The position numbers were made by a program, and so were the translations under genes. The notes beneath the pieces were generated by a model. The model was not told the DNA's origin. It did no database searches and saw only the letters and a program-made list of their open reading frames with translations. DNA of 64,000 bases. It comes from Streptomyces sp. NBC_01381 (lineage in GTDB: Bacteria; Actinomycetota; Actinomycetes; Streptomycetales; Streptomycetaceae). Positions 1-7,778 of the stretch are shown here, piece by piece. The first letter of the stretch is position 1. The number at the start of each line of letters is the position of its first letter. The stretch spans positions 4,588,001 to 4,652,000 of the forward strand of contig NZ_JAPEPI010000001.1 in NCBI RefSeq assembly GCF_026340305.1. The letters run 5' to 3'.

Positions 1-1446
1 GAGCGGCTCTCCACGACCGGCGGTGCCGCCGTGTCCAGCAGGCCCTTCGCCGGTGTGGACGCGCGGCTCTCCCGCTACTCGTATCTGGTCAGCCTGCTGC
101 CGCGGAAGATCGTCCGGGAGCTCGACCTGGACTTCCGGGTGCGCACCCGCACCGTCTCCTCGTACACCCCGACCGAGCGCGACGGCGTACCGACGGGGCT
201 GCTCGTCGGCGGCGGCGAGGCGCGGACGAAGGAGGCCTTCGCGCGGCTCACCGGAGGGCCGCGGGAGTACGAGGCGTGGCGGGAGTTCTACGGGATGACG
301 GGCCGGGTGGCCCAGCGGGTCTTCCCCACGCTCACCGAACCGCTGCCCACCCGCGAGGCGCTGCGCGAGCAGGTCGGGGACGAGGAGGCCTGGCGGGTTC
401 TCTTCGAGGAGCCGATCGGTGTCGCCGTCGAGGAGCGCTTCGCCGACGACCTCGTACGCGGTGTCGTCCTCACCGACGCCCTCATCGGGACCTTCGCCGA
501 CGCCCACGACCCGTCCCTGCGCCAGAACCGCTGCTTCCTCTACCACGTCATCGGCGGCGGCACCGGCGACTGGAACGTGCCCGTCGGCGGCATGGGCGCG
601 CTCACCGGCGCGCTCGCGGCGGCGGCACGTGCGGCCGGAGCCGAGCTCGCCACCGACCACGAGGCCACCCGCATCGCCACGGACGGCACGACCGCCGAGG
701 TCACCTACCGGGCGGCCGACCGCGAAGCCACCGTCGCCGCCCGGCACGTCCTGGTCAACGCCTCGCCGCAGGAACTCGCCGCCCTGCTCGGTGACACACC
801 GCCCGCCCCGGCCGAAGGCGCCCAGCTCAAGGTCAACATGCTCCTCGAAAGGCTGCCGCGGCTGCGCGACACCTCGGTCGACCCGTACGAGGCCTTCGCC
901 GGGACCTTCCACATCGCGGAGGGCTATGGGGAGTTGGCGGCCGCGTACGCCCAGGCAGCGGCCGGTGAGCTGCCCGCCGCGCCGCCGTCGGAGATCTACT
1001 GCCACTCCCTGACGGACCCCAGCATCCTCGCCCCCGACCTCGTGGAGCGCGGCTGCCAGACCCTCACCCTGTTCGGGCTGCACACCCCCGCCCGGCTGTT
1101 CGGGCAGGACAACGACGCGGTGCGGGACGAGCTGCTGAAGTCGACGCTGGCCCAGCTGGACGCCCACCTGGCCGAGCCGATCGCCGACTGTCTGGCCACC
1201 GACGCCGAAGGGCGCCCGTGCATCGAGGCGAAGACCCCGCTCGACCTGGAACGGGATCTTCGCCTGCCCGGCGGCAACATCTTCCACCGGGACCTCGCCT
1301 TCCCCTACGCCCAGGACGGCACCGGCCCCTGGGGCGTGGAGACGCGGCACGCGAACGTCCTGCTGTGCGGCGCGGGCGCGGTGCGCGGCGGCGGGGTCAG
1401 CGGTGTCCCCGGGCACAACGCAGCCATGGCCGCGATGGGCGAATAG
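1..1446 (+). CDS. phytoene desaturase/PYROXD2-like FAD oxidoreductase (5' partial)
   Basis: The reading frame is open from base 1, so the N-terminus, including the FAD-binding GxGxxG motif, lies outside the window; 481 residues are visible. The family contains FAD-dependent desaturases and isomerases of polyene or hydrophobic substrates. Visible hallmarks are the GGMGAL segment about 190 residues in, typical of this family's second FAD-binding region, and a C-terminal CGAGAVRGGGVSGVPG segment that closes the FAD site. The next gene on the same strand is a TetR regulator starting 73 bases downstream. No carotenoid genes are nearby, so the substrate cannot be assigned. Family placement is good; exact function is unknown. 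Confidence 0.75.
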   Translation, partial: ERLSTTGGAAVSSRPFAGVDARLSRYSYLVSLLPRKIVRELDLDFRVRTRTVSSYTPTERDGVPTGLLVGGGEARTKEAFARLTGGPREYEAWREFYGMTGRVAQRVFPTLTEPLPTREALREQVGDEEAWRVLFEEPIGVAVEERFADDLVRGVVLTDALIGTFADAHDPSLRQNRCFLYHVIGGGTGDWNVPVGGMGALTGALAAAARAAGAELATDHEATRIATDGTTAEVTYRAADREATVAARHVLVNASPQELAALLGDTPPAPAEGAQLKVNMLLERLPRLRDTSVDPYEAFAGTFHIAEGYGELAAAYAQAAAGELPAAPPSEIYCHSLTDPSILAPDLVERGCQTLTLFGLHTPARLFGQDNDAVRDELLKSTLAQLDAHLAEPIADCLATDAEGRPCIEAKTPLDLERDLRLPGGNIFHRDLAFPYAQDGTGPWGVETRHANVLLCGAGAVRGGGVSGVPGHNAAMAAMGE

Positions 1447-1519
1447 CCGCTGGTGGACTGGTGTACGGTCATGTGTCGTTGTCGTCAGGGGTGCGAGGCA
1501 GGAGAGGGGTGGCGTCACG

Positions 1520-2137
1520 ATGGCCGCTCGCCGCGCGCAGGGTGCGCCGACCTTCACCGAGCAGGCACGGCGCAGCCAGCTCATCGAGTGCACGATCGAC
1601 CTGATCTCCACCAAGGGCCATCCGGCGACGTCCCTCGCGGCGATCGCGGAGCGGGCGGGCCTGTCCAAGGCCGCCGTCCTCTACCACTTCTCGTCCAAGG
1701 ACAACCTCACCCGGGCGGCGCTGGAGCACGTCCTCGCGGAGTTCACGGCGTACGTCAATGAGCGCGTGGCCGCCGAGCCCGACCCGCGCGCGGCCGTCGT
1801 CGCCTACGTACGCGCGATGATCGGCTACCAGCAGGCGAACCGCCGCCACGTGCGCGTGATCACCGAGATGCTCCTCGACGACGAGGGCGGCACCCGGCTC
1901 AAGACGCCGGGCGGCCACGACACGGCGGGCCGCTGGAACGCCCTGGCCGACCTCCTCGCCGCAGGGCAGCAGGCCGGACAGTTCAGGGAGTTCGACCCCG
2001 CCACCGTGGCCCTCGCCATCGGCGGCTCGATCGACGGCGTGGTCGCGCACTGGCTCGCCCACCCCGAACTCGACCTGGACGCGGCAGCGAACGAGCTGGA
2101 GACGTTCACGCTGTACGCGATCGAGCGACGCGGCTGA
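1520..2137 (+). CDS. TetR/AcrR family transcriptional regulator
   Basis: This encodes a 205-residue TetR-type repressor. The N-terminal helix-turn-helix spans about residues 12-60 (AIAERAGLSKAAVLYHFSSK recognition region), followed by an all-helical ligand-binding domain. I chose the ATG at 1520 because a purine-rich AGGAGAGG lies just upstream and the family normally starts 10-20 residues before the HTH; an in-frame extension further upstream has no ribosome site. It converges tail to tail with the truncated FAD monooxygenase (stop codons 10 bases apart). A near-perfect palindrome upstream of that gene (2761-2798) is a plausible target for this regulator, but that pairing is inferred from proximity only. 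Confidence 0.85.
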   Translation: MAARRAQGAPTFTEQARRSQLIECTIDLISTKGHPATSLAAIAERAGLSKAAVLYHFSSKDNLTRAALEHVLAEFTAYVNERVAAEPDPRAAVVAYVRAMIGYQQANRRHVRVITEMLLDDEGGTRLKTPGGHDTAGRWNALADLLAAGQQAGQFREFDPATVALAIGGSIDGVVAHWLAHPELDLDAAANELETFTLYAIERRG

Positions 2138-2147
2138 GCGCTGGGCC

Positions 2148-2729
2148 CTACCGCCGGGCGAACTCCGGCGCGTGCTCGGGACGTACGCCCACACCGCCCA
2201 GATATCCCGTCACGGTGCGCAGCGCGGGAACCCTCCGCAGCATCCGCAGCGGCACCGGAAGGCGGTCACCCCGGAGCGTGCCGTCCGGGTCGGTGTAGTG
2301 GACGCCGGTCACCCGGCCGCCCTCGTCGGTGCGCAGGCCGGTGACCTCGGTCCGCATGCGCAGCGTGAACGACGGCTCCTGCGCCGCGGCGCCCGCGAGC
2401 AGATCGAGGAAGTCCCACTGCGGGACCATCGCGATGTACTTGTGCCGGCCGGGGATGTGCCGCAGATCGCCCGCGACGACGGTGGTCCCGTCGATGCGCA
2501 TCCGCATCTCCCGCAGCTTGCGGGCGGGCAGCCGGGCGAACCGTTCGCCGAGGCCGAGCTCGTCGAGCAGCCGGAGCGTCGACGGGTGGACGGTGTCCCC
2601 CCGGAAGTCACGCAGGAAGTCCCCGTGCTTCTCCAGGACGGTGACCTCGACACCGGCCCTTGCGAGCAGCAATCCGAGCATCATTCCGGCCGGCCCGCCG
2701 CCCACCACACAGCACGTCGTGCGTTCCAT
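2148..2729 (-). pseudogene. FAD-dependent monooxygenase with large internal deletion
   Basis: The 193-residue product starts as a normal aromatic-hydroxylase-type flavoprotein: VVGGGPAGMMLGLLLARAG is the FAD-binding dinucleotide fold at residues 8-26, followed by the RGDTVHPSTLRLLDELGL segment. It stays homologous-looking to about residue 155. It then jumps directly to what looks like the extreme C-terminus of the same family (PVPLRMLRRVPALR...PEHAPEFARR). Family members are about 400 residues, so roughly 200 residues, including the DG/GD motif that contacts the FAD ribose and pyrophosphate, are missing in frame. The start has a good ribosome site (GAGGGAGG). Promoter and operator (2761-2798) look intact. 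The protein is probably non-functional as a hydroxylase, though an expressed FAD-binding fragment is possible. Confidence 0.7.
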
Positions 2730-2760
2730 GCTTGCGCCCTCCCTCGTCGCGTGCGGCCAC

Positions 2761-2798
2761 TCTAACCGATCGGTCAGATATTTGACCGATCGGTTAGA
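2761..2798. promoter_or_regulatory. 16-bp-arm palindromic operator (TetR type)
   Basis: Arms TCTAACCGATCGGTCA (2761-2776) and its exact complement (2783-2798) flank a 6-base spacer. Each arm contains the self-palindrome ACCGATCGGT. The site lies 32 bases upstream of the FAD monooxygenase start and just beyond the 3' end of the serine hydrolase gene. Size and symmetry fit a TetR-family operator. The convergent TetR at 1520-2137 is the obvious candidate binder. An ACCGA/TCGGT site of similar design lies before paaK (15922-15939). Confidence 0.75.
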
Positions 2799-2845
2799 AG
2801 TCGCGTCGCGTCCGGGAGTTGGGGCTGTTCCTCGGTTTCGCTTCC

Positions 2846-4648
2846 TCAGTCGGCCGATGCGGCCCAGCCCACCGCCTCGATGCGCGCGGCGTCGGCCGGC
2901 CGCGCCTCGTCGAAGGCCGTGCGGTCGCCGTCCTCGACCCGCAGCCCGTCGGCATACGCGCCGCGCCCCACGTACAGCTGGTCCGTCGTGTACCGCCAGC
3001 GCAGCCGCACCTGCTCGCCCTGCCAGCCGGCGAGGTCCGCGGTGAGGCGGTGCCAGACGCGGCCGGACCAGCCGGTGGCCGTGCCGTAGGGGTGCGGGAG
3101 CGGGTCCGCGCCTTCGTGCGCGGTGGTGAAGGGCACCGCCTGCCAGGTGCTGCCGTCGTCGCGCGACGCCTCAAGGCGCAGCAGGTCGGAGCCGGGCTCG
3201 GTGTCCCACCACAGCGCGCAGCGCAGCCGCGCCCGGTCGGTGGTGAGCCTGAGCGGCGGCAGGGAGAGCGTGGCCGATGTCGCGTTCGCCATGCCGGAGA
3301 ACCAGGCGGTGCGGCCGCGCGCGGGGCGTACCGGGACGGCGCGTGCCATGCGGTTCGCGGCGGCCACTCTGGGGGCCGAGCCCGAGCGCCAACTGCGTAC
3401 CGGGTGAACGGAGTTGCCGAGTACGACGAGGAAGGAGTCGGTCGTCGGGTCGAGGACGAGCGAGGTGCCCGTGAATCCGGTGTGGCCCGCGGTGCGCGGG
3501 GTTGCCATCGCGCCCATGTACCAGTGCTGGTAGAGCTCGAAGCCGAGGCCGTGCTCGTCGCCGGGGAAGGTGGTGTTGAAGTCGGTGAACATCAGCTTCA
3601 CGGACTCGGCGGTGAGGATGCGGGAGCGGCCGTAGGCCCCGCCGTTGAGCAGCGTACGGCCGAGAATCGCGAGGTCCCAGGCGCAGGAGAAGACGCCCGC
3701 GTGTCCGGCGACGCCGCCGAAGCCGAAGGCGTTCTCGTCGTGCACCTCGCCCCAGACGAGCCCGCGGTCGAGGCCCGACCAGGGCAGTCGGGCGTCCTCG
3801 GTGGCGGCGATCTTCGGCTGCCAGGAGGCGGGCGGGTTGTAGCGAGTGCGGTGCATCCCGAGTGGAGCAGTGATCTCGTCGTGGAGCAGTGCATCCAGCT
3901 GACGACCCGTGATCTCTTCCAGGACCAGCTGCAGCGAGATCAGATTCAGGTCCGAGTAGAGGTACTTGGTGCCCGGCGGGTTCAGCGGTGCCTCGTTCCA
4001 GATGAGGCGCAGCTGTCCCTCGCGGGTGGGCTCCTTGTAGAGGGGGATCCAGGCGCGGAACCCCGAGGTGTGCGTGAGCAGTTGGCGGACGGTGATGTCC
4101 TGCTTGCCCGCGCCCCCGAAGTCGGGGAGGTACGAGGCGACCTTCGCCTCCAGTTCAAGACGGCCCCGCTCGATCTGCTGCACCGCCAGCAGTGAGGTGA
4201 ACAGCTTGGAGACGGAGGCGAGATCGAAGACCGTGTCCTTCGCCATGGCGATCTGCCGGTCGGCGGGGAGCTCGACGCCGGTGTCGGTCTTCTCGTCGTA
4301 CGCCGAGTAGCGCACCGCCTTGCCGATGGGCTGGTGCAGGGCGACGGTGCCGCCGCGGCCCGCGAGCAGGACGGCGCCCGCGTACCACGGGTGCTTGGGG
4401 GAGGGGTCGAGGAACCGCTCGGCGTCGACGGCCAGTTGCCGCAGATGCCCGGCGAGCAGCCCGGCCCGCTCGGGGGTGCCGGGGCGCAGCGTCGGATGCC
4501 CGCTGCTGCCGCTGGTTGCCGCCGCCGCGGGCCCCGCCGGGAACGGCACCAGGGCGAGGGCCCCGCCCAAGGCCAGGGCCCTCGTGCCCAGTTGGCGCCG
4601 GCTCAGCCCGCCGCCCGTTCTGTCCGCCGACCCGCCGACCTCGGCCAT
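2846..4648 (-). CDS. Tat-secreted serine hydrolase, beta-lactamase/PBP4* fold
   Basis: This is a 600-residue class C beta-lactamase-family hydrolase, a family that includes esterases, D-amino-acid peptidases and EstB-like enzymes. A twin-arginine signal (LSRRQLGTRALALGG, Arg17-Arg18) ends near an Ala-rich cleavage region at about 44. The catalytic SxxK tetrad is SVSK at residues 145-148. A Tyr motif appears in YLYSDLN, and HTG in the later HTGFTGTSLVLDP segment replaces KTG. The hydrolase domain ends near residue 400; a further C-terminal beta-rich domain of about 160 residues looks like a jelly-roll or carbohydrate-binding module. ATG at 4648 follows an AGGAGG. It is divergently oriented from the nitronate monooxygenase gene. 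The substrate is unknown. Confidence 0.8.
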   Translation of the reverse strand: MAEVGGSADRTGGGLSRRQLGTRALALGGALALVPFPAGPAAAATSGSSGHPTLRPGTPERAGLLAGHLRQLAVDAERFLDPSPKHPWYAGAVLLAGRGGTVALHQPIGKAVRYSAYDEKTDTGVELPADRQIAMAKDTVFDLASVSKLFTSLLAVQQIERGRLELEAKVASYLPDFGGAGKQDITVRQLLTHTSGFRAWIPLYKEPTREGQLRLIWNEAPLNPPGTKYLYSDLNLISLQLVLEEITGRQLDALLHDEITAPLGMHRTRYNPPASWQPKIAATEDARLPWSGLDRGLVWGEVHDENAFGFGGVAGHAGVFSCAWDLAILGRTLLNGGAYGRSRILTAESVKLMFTDFNTTFPGDEHGLGFELYQHWYMGAMATPRTAGHTGFTGTSLVLDPTTDSFLVVLGNSVHPVRSWRSGSAPRVAAANRMARAVPVRPARGRTAWFSGMANATSATLSLPPLRLTTDRARLRCALWWDTEPGSDLLRLEASRDDGSTWQAVPFTTAHEGADPLPHPYGTATGWSGRVWHRLTADLAGWQGEQVRLRWRYTTDQLYVGRGAYADGLRVEDGDRTAFDEARPADAARIEAVGWAASAD

Positions 4649-4775
4649 GTCCGTGCCCCCTCCTGAATCGCTCTAGAGCTGAGCTCCTGTACTGAAACTA
4701 TCTTTCGAGATCGCCAGAGACTGCTGAAACTTTCATGTCAGGGTCGAGCCCTGTCAACCATGGGTGCAGAGCAAG

Positions 4776-4797
4776 AATCTGACACTGCATCAGAAAA
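4776..4797. promoter_or_regulatory. spaced palindrome shared with 22613-22634
   Basis: AATCTGAC, five variable bases, then ATCAGAAAA. The same 22-base layout occurs at 22613-22634 between fadD and the crotonase gene. Here it lies between the divergent serine hydrolase and nitronate monooxygenase genes, about 40 bases before the latter. TCTGA/TCAGA are the symmetric half-sites. Probably bound by one regulator controlling both loci. Confidence 0.55.
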
Positions 4798-4836
4798 TCT
4801 CTTCCGTCGTCCGCACCGCTGCGGCATCCTGCGCCC

Positions 4837-5940
4837 ATGCAGACAGAGCTGAGCAGGAAACTGGGAGTCGAGCACGCCATCTTCGGCTTCACGCCCTTCC
4901 CGGCGGTGGCGGCCGCCATCAGCAGGGCGGGCGGATTCGGTGTGCTCGGCGCGGTCCGCTACACGGCACCCGACGAGCTGGCCCGCGACCTCGACTGGAT
5001 GCAGGAGCACGTCGGCGACCGGCCCTACGGCCTCGATGTCGTGATGCCCGCGAAGAAGGTCGAGGGGGTGACGGAGGCCGACGTGGAGGCGATGATCCCC
5101 GAAGGCCACCGGCAGTTCGTCAAGGACACCCTCGGCAAGTACGGCGTACCCGAACTCGCGGAAGGCGAGGCGTCCGGCTGGCGCATCACCGGCTGGATGG
5201 AGCAGGTCGCACGCAACCAGCTCGACGTCGCCTTCGACTATCCGATCAAGCTGCTCGCCAACGCGCTCGGCTCACCGCCCGCCGACGTGATCCGGCGCGC
5301 CCACGACCACGACGTACTCGTCGCGGCGCTCGCCGGCAGCGCCCGGCACGCGCGCAAGCACGCGGACGCGGGCATCGACATCGTCGTCGCGCAGGGCTAC
5401 GAGGCGGGCGGCCACACCGGCGAGATCGCCTCGATGGTGCTCACCCCGGAGGCCGTCGATGCCGTGGCGCCGCTGCCGGTGCTCGCGGCGGGCGGCATCG
5501 GCAGCGGGGAGCAGATCGCCGCCGCGTTCGCGCTCGGCGCGCAAGGGGTGTGGCTCGGCTCCCTCTGGCTCACCACGACCGAGGCCGACCTGCACTCCAC
5601 GGCGCTCACCCAGAAACTCCTGGCGGCCGGTTCGGGCGACACGGTCCGCTCACGTGCACTGACCGGCAAGCCCGCACGCCAGCTGCGCACTGACTGGACC
5701 GACGCCTGGGACGACCCGGAGGGACCCGGCACCCTGCCCATGCCGCTGCAGGGCCTGCTTGTCGCCGAGGCCGTCTCGCGCATTCAGAAGTACGAGGTCC
5801 AACCGCTGCTCGGCACGCCCGTCGGGCAGATCGTCGGCCGGATGAACAGCGAACGCAGCGTCCAGGCCGTCTTCGACGATCTGACCCGCGGCTTCGAGCA
5901 GGCCATCGACCGCGTGAACCGCATCGCCGGACGCGAGTAG
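4837..5940 (+). CDS. nitronate monooxygenase-like FMN oxidoreductase (2-nitropropane dioxygenase family)
   Basis: The 367-residue product has the NPD-family TIM barrel: an N-terminal substrate region with GGFGVLGAVRY near residues 29-40, the FMN-phosphate segment PLPVLAAGGIGSG near residue 210, and ALGAQGVWLGSLWLTTTEA after it. Family members oxidise nitronates or act as FMN reductases or isomerases in acyl-CoA and steroid pathways; a 2-NPD-like enzyme (IpdC) takes part in actinobacterial steroid-ring degradation. It is followed on the same strand by an acyl-CoA synthetase. Its promoter region carries the palindrome also found at the FadD/crotonase locus, which supports a catabolic rather than detoxification role. 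That role is inference. Confidence 0.8.
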   Translation: MQTELSRKLGVEHAIFGFTPFPAVAAAISRAGGFGVLGAVRYTAPDELARDLDWMQEHVGDRPYGLDVVMPAKKVEGVTEADVEAMIPEGHRQFVKDTLGKYGVPELAEGEASGWRITGWMEQVARNQLDVAFDYPIKLLANALGSPPADVIRRAHDHDVLVAALAGSARHARKHADAGIDIVVAQGYEAGGHTGEIASMVLTPEAVDAVAPLPVLAAGGIGSGEQIAAAFALGAQGVWLGSLWLTTTEADLHSTALTQKLLAAGSGDTVRSRALTGKPARQLRTDWTDAWDDPEGPGTLPMPLQGLLVAEAVSRIQKYEVQPLLGTPVGQIVGRMNSERSVQAVFDDLTRGFEQAIDRVNRIAGRE

Positions 5941-6083
5941 GCGCTTCGCTGGATCAACCGTGCAGAACCTGCGGGCCGTCCGTGGCTGGTCGCTCCCCCA
6001 AGTTCTCGACTTCGCTCGAACAGGGGGGACCCCCTTCGCGGCGGAGCCGCATATGTCACTGCCCCGCGCCCCTTCCGGGGCGC
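5941..6083 (+). repeat. stop-codon-anchored hairpin repeat, copy a (module B)
   Basis: Starts directly after the TAG stop at 5938-5940 with GCGCTTCGC. It carries the GGCTGGTCGC core, a copy-specific insert, then module B: the small hairpin GCGGCGGAGCCGC, a CATATGTCACTG segment and the terminal hairpin GCGCCCC-TTCC-GGGGCGC (6068-6082 region). Related copies are at 7696, 14457, 23518 and 32110. The terminal hairpin may serve as a factor-independent terminator or mRNA 3'-end stabiliser. Confidence 0.7.
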
Positions 6084-6140
6084 GGTACCGCACCGCACTT
6101 CACCGAGTCCGCTTGGACACGAGACGGAGGAGAGGCCCCC

Positions 6141-7694
6141 ATGACCAGCACGCCCCCCAACGGCTTCTGGGCGCAGGCCGCGGCGGACCCGGACCGCATC
6201 ATGCTGATCGCACCCGACGGAGCGGAGTGGACAGCCCGCCGCCTGCACACGGCGGTCAACCAGCTCGTCCACGGACTGCGCGCCGCGGGACTCGAGCGCG
6301 GTGACGCGTTCGCCGTCGTCCTTCCCAACGGCGTCGAGTTCCTCACCGCGTACCTGGCGGCCTCCCAGGCCGGCCTCTATCTCGTCCCCGTCAACCACCA
6401 TCTCGTCGGCCCCGAGATCGCCTGGATCGTCGCCGACTCGGGCGCGAAGGTGCTCATCGCCCACGAGCGGTTCGCTGACGCGGCGACCGCGGCCGCCGAC
6501 GAGGCGAAGCTCCCGGCCGCCCATCGCTACGCGGTGGGCGAGGTGCCCGGCTTCCGCCCGTACGCCGAACTCCTCGAAGGACAGCCCGAGTCGGCGCCCG
6601 ACGACCGCACCCTCGGCTGGGTCATGAACTACACGTCCGGTACGACGGGACGCCCGCGCGGCATCCGCCGCCCGCTGTCCGGGAAGCTCCCCGAGGAGTC
6701 GTACCTCGGCGGCTTCCTCGGCATCTTCGGGGTGAAGCCCTTCGACGGCAATGTGCACCTGGTCTGCTCGCCGCTCTACCACACGGCGGTCCTCCAATTC
6801 GCGGGCGCCGCCCTGCACATCGGCCACCCGCTGGTCCTGATGGACAAGTGGACGCCCGAGGAGATGCTCCGCCTCATCGACACGCACAAGTGCACGCACA
6901 CCCACATGGTGCCGACCCAGTTCCACCGGCTCCTGGCGCTGCCGGACGCCACGAAGGCGGCGTACGACGTGTCGTCGATGCGGCACGCCATCCACGGCGC
7001 CGCGCCCTGCCCCGACCACGTCAAACGGGCGATGATCGAGTGGTGGGGCGAGTGCGTCGAGGAGTACTACGCGGCCAGCGAGGGCGGCGGCGCCTTCGCC
7101 ACCGCCCAGGACTGGCTGAAGCGGCCCGGCACGGTCGGCAAGGCCTGGCCGATCAGCGAACTGGCGGTCTTCGACGACGACGGCAACCGGTTGCCGCCCG
7201 GTGAACTCGGCACCGTCTACATGAAGATGAGCACCGGCGGCTTCTCGTACCACAAGGACGAGTCGAAGACGAAGAAGAACCGCATCGGCGACTTCTTCAC
7301 CGTGGGCGACCTCGGCCTCCTGGACGAGGACGGCTATCTCTACCTCCGCGACCGCAAGATCGACATGATCATCTCGGGCGGCGTCAACATCTACCCCGCC
7401 GAGATCGAGTCCGCACTGCTCACCCACCCCGCCGTCGCGGACGCCGCGGCATTCGGCATCCCGCACGACGAGTGGGGCGAGCAGGTGAAGGCGGTCGTGG
7501 AAGTCGCAGAGGGCCACACTGCGGGCGACACACTGGCGGCCGAGATCCTCGCCCACTGCGAACGCCAACTGGCGGGCTACAAGCGCCCGAAGAGCGTCGA
7601 CTTCATCGAAGCGATGCCACGCGACCCGAACGGCAAGCTGTACAAGCGGCGATTGCGGGAGCCGTACTGGGAGGGGCGGGAACGCGCGCTCTGA
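6141..7694 (+). CDS. acyl-CoA synthetase (FadD-type ANL enzyme)
   Basis: This is a 517-residue adenylate-forming ligase that activates a carboxylic acid as acyl-AMP and transfers it to CoA. The P-loop motif YTSGTTGRPRG lies near residue 165, the A5-like YYAASEGGG near 310, the hinge YLYLRDRKIDMIISGG near 400, and the catalytic C-terminal lysine in DPNGKLYKRRLR near 500. ATG at 6141 has GGAGGAGAGG immediately upstream; an in-frame extension back to 5982 lacks one. It is preceded by repeat copy a and followed by repeat copy b. It probably works with the upstream nitronate monooxygenase. Chain-length preference cannot be read from sequence. Confidence 0.88.
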   Translation: MTSTPPNGFWAQAAADPDRIMLIAPDGAEWTARRLHTAVNQLVHGLRAAGLERGDAFAVVLPNGVEFLTAYLAASQAGLYLVPVNHHLVGPEIAWIVADSGAKVLIAHERFADAATAAADEAKLPAAHRYAVGEVPGFRPYAELLEGQPESAPDDRTLGWVMNYTSGTTGRPRGIRRPLSGKLPEESYLGGFLGIFGVKPFDGNVHLVCSPLYHTAVLQFAGAALHIGHPLVLMDKWTPEEMLRLIDTHKCTHTHMVPTQFHRLLALPDATKAAYDVSSMRHAIHGAAPCPDHVKRAMIEWWGECVEEYYAASEGGGAFATAQDWLKRPGTVGKAWPISELAVFDDDGNRLPPGELGTVYMKMSTGGFSYHKDESKTKKNRIGDFFTVGDLGLLDEDGYLYLRDRKIDMIISGGVNIYPAEIESALLTHPAVADAAAFGIPHDEWGEQVKAVVEVAEGHTAGDTLAAEILAHCERQLAGYKRPKSVDFIEAMPRDPNGKLYKRRLREPYWEGRERAL

Positions 7695-7695
7695 G

Positions 7696-7778
7696 GCGCG
7701 CCCCGAAGGGGCGCGGGGAACTGCGCGACAAGCCACGGCACACCCGCAGCCGAGCGACGGCACCTCGCGGAGCGCCTA
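7696..7778 (-). repeat. stop-codon-anchored hairpin repeat, copy b (module A)
   Basis: Read on the minus strand it begins at the TAG stop of the 7776-8675 gene with TAGGCGCTCCGCG, continues through GAGGTGCCGTCG and a TGCGGGT/GTGGCTTGTCGCGC core, and ends with module A: AGTTCCCC plus the hairpin GCGCCCC-TTC-GGGGCGC (7700-7716 region). It lies between two convergent genes and could terminate either. Confidence 0.75.

Noticed and set aside
5784..7763. 659-codon minus-strand frame opposite the acyl-CoA synthetase
   Set aside because: Shadow of the real plus-strand gene; it has no ribosome site and no family sequence.
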